6,109 nt of DNA from Planctomycetota bacterium (GTDB lineage: Bacteria; Planctomycetota; Phycisphaerae; WQYP01): contig JAKATV010000321.1 in assembly GCA_021818565.1 (NCBI GenBank), forward strand, positions 1 through 6,109, written 5' to 3'. Of the stretch, positions 5,597-6,109 are shown one piece after another. The translations under genes were made by a program, and so were the position numbers. The notes below the pieces were generated by a model. It was not told the DNA's origin and did no database searches. It saw only the letters and a program-made list of their open reading frames with translations. Positions within the stretch are counted from its first letter, which is position 1. Every line of letters begins with the position of its first letter.

Positions 5597-5641
5597 GCCG
5601 CTTCGCCGAAAAAAGGTGCCCTGACTCGACGGAGACAAGCT

Positions 5642-6109
5642 ATGCCCATACAGAACATTTCAACGCCGTTGCCGCACGCTCAACCCATGGAGCCTACGGA
5701 TCCCAATTCGCTTTTTGCCATGGCTGTGGAGTCGGTTAACAGTGCTTGCGGAGTTATTCAAGCCCCTGATTTTGTCAAAGCTATCGTATCGCAACCGAAA
5801 AATGAATTGATGGTTCATTTCCCGGTGATGATGGACGATGGGCATTATCGCCTGTTTAAGGGCTATCGCATCCAGCATAACAACATCCTGGGGCCGTATA
5901 AGGGCGGTATACGTTATCATCCGGATGTGAGCCTGGATGATGTCAAGGCTTTGTCGGTCTGGATGACCATGAAATGTGCGGTCATGCGGCTGCCTTTCGG
6001 CGGGGCCAAGGGGGGAATTAAAGTGGATCCTCGGCAACTTTCGCCAACAGAACTCATGCGCATGACCCGTCGGTTTACGTCCGCGCTGGGTGGGAACATC
6101 GGCCCGGAA
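5642..6109 (+). CDS. gdhA: Glutamate dehydrogenase, N-terminal part (cut by window end)
   Basis: Enzyme of nitrogen metabolism that interconverts glutamate with 2-oxoglutarate plus ammonium using NAD(P). The first 156 codons are present, with no stop before the window edge; family members usually exceed 400 residues. The substrate-domain motifs are clear: GPYKGGIRYH at 84-93 with K87, K111 in MKCAV, and PFGGAKGG at 118-125 with catalytic K123. These sit at a constant offset of two from the Clostridium symbiosum residues K89, K113 and K125. Lys at position 87, where leucine dehydrogenases lack it, favours glutamate as substrate. The next catalytic Asp and the Rossmann cofactor domain lie outside, so NAD versus NADP cannot be judged. 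The ATG has GGAG (5631-5634) 7 nt upstream. The first 25 or so residues are a non-conserved extension; an internal Met16 or Met27 start is possible but lacks comparable support. It is transcribed divergently from the chaperone cluster. Confidence 0.93.
   Translation, partial: MPIQNISTPLPHAQPMEPTDPNSLFAMAVESVNSACGVIQAPDFVKAIVSQPKNELMVHFPVMMDDGHYRLFKGYRIQHNNILGPYKGGIRYHPDVSLDDVKALSVWMTMKCAVMRLPFGGAKGGIKVDPRQLSPTELMRMTRRFTSALGGNIGPE

Larger units (their letters stand above)
5128..5641. other. Divergent intergenic region between groEL1 and the dehydrogenase gene
   Basis: No credible gene is seen on either strand. From left to right it holds the groEL1 leader with a palindrome and a repeated octamer (5179-5236), a candidate minus-strand promoter with an A/T-rich upstream tract (5287-5345), a short hairpin (5369-5383), a second possible minus-strand -35/-10 pair (5388-5418), two blocks of degenerate heptamers (5457-5477, 5515-5549), and a candidate plus-strand promoter (5567-5596) close to the dehydrogenase gene. 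No CIRCE operator and no complete sigma32-type promoter were found by eye. Confidence 0.8.

Noticed and set aside
1..6109. tRNA, rRNA, CRISPR array, insertion sequence or attachment site
   Set aside because: No repeat-spacer array, transposase, terminal inverted repeats or cloverleaf-like sequence was seen on either strand.

Overview
The window is a minus-strand protein-folding (chaperone) cluster that fills most of it, followed by a 514-bp intergenic region and the 5' part of a divergently transcribed glutamate dehydrogenase gene. It looks like ordinary bacterial chromosome with no mobile element. A member of the Planctomycetota (PVC group) is my best guess. The basis is remembered family resemblance of the tailless GroEL and of the dehydrogenase, plus the duplicated chaperonins; no database search was made and confidence is moderate.

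Layout, read in the direction of transcription (right to left): groEL1 (5127 to 3409, long Gly-Gly-Met tail), a 90-bp spacer with two stem-loops, groES (3318 to 3028), a 95-bp spacer, a second and divergent groEL2 (2932 to 1319, no Gly-Gly-Met tail), a 124-bp spacer with a candidate promoter, then dnaJ (1194 to 37). Positions 1-36 lie beyond dnaJ and hold no recognisable feature or terminator. To the right, 5128-5641 carries candidate promoters in both directions, small palindromes and two blocks of degenerate 7-bp tandem repeats. The dehydrogenase gene starts at 5642 on the plus strand and runs off the window.

How the genes work together: GroES is the lid for GroEL-type double-ring folding cages, and here one groES lies between two groEL paralogs, so it probably serves one or both. 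DnaJ is the co-chaperone that delivers clients to DnaK; dnaK and grpE are not in the window. The two GroELs depart from the E. coli pattern at different key positions: GroEL1 in the apical client-binding site and at a nucleotide-contact residue, GroEL2 at the ring-ring interface and in the missing tail. This suggests specialised chaperonins rather than a simple duplicate. The dehydrogenase is a metabolic neighbour with no evident link to the chaperones.

I see no clearly undescribed system. The most notable points are the groEL-groES-groEL-dnaJ order, the reciprocal key-residue changes in the paralogs, the heptad repeats in the intergenic region, and the absence of a CIRCE operator where one might be expected.
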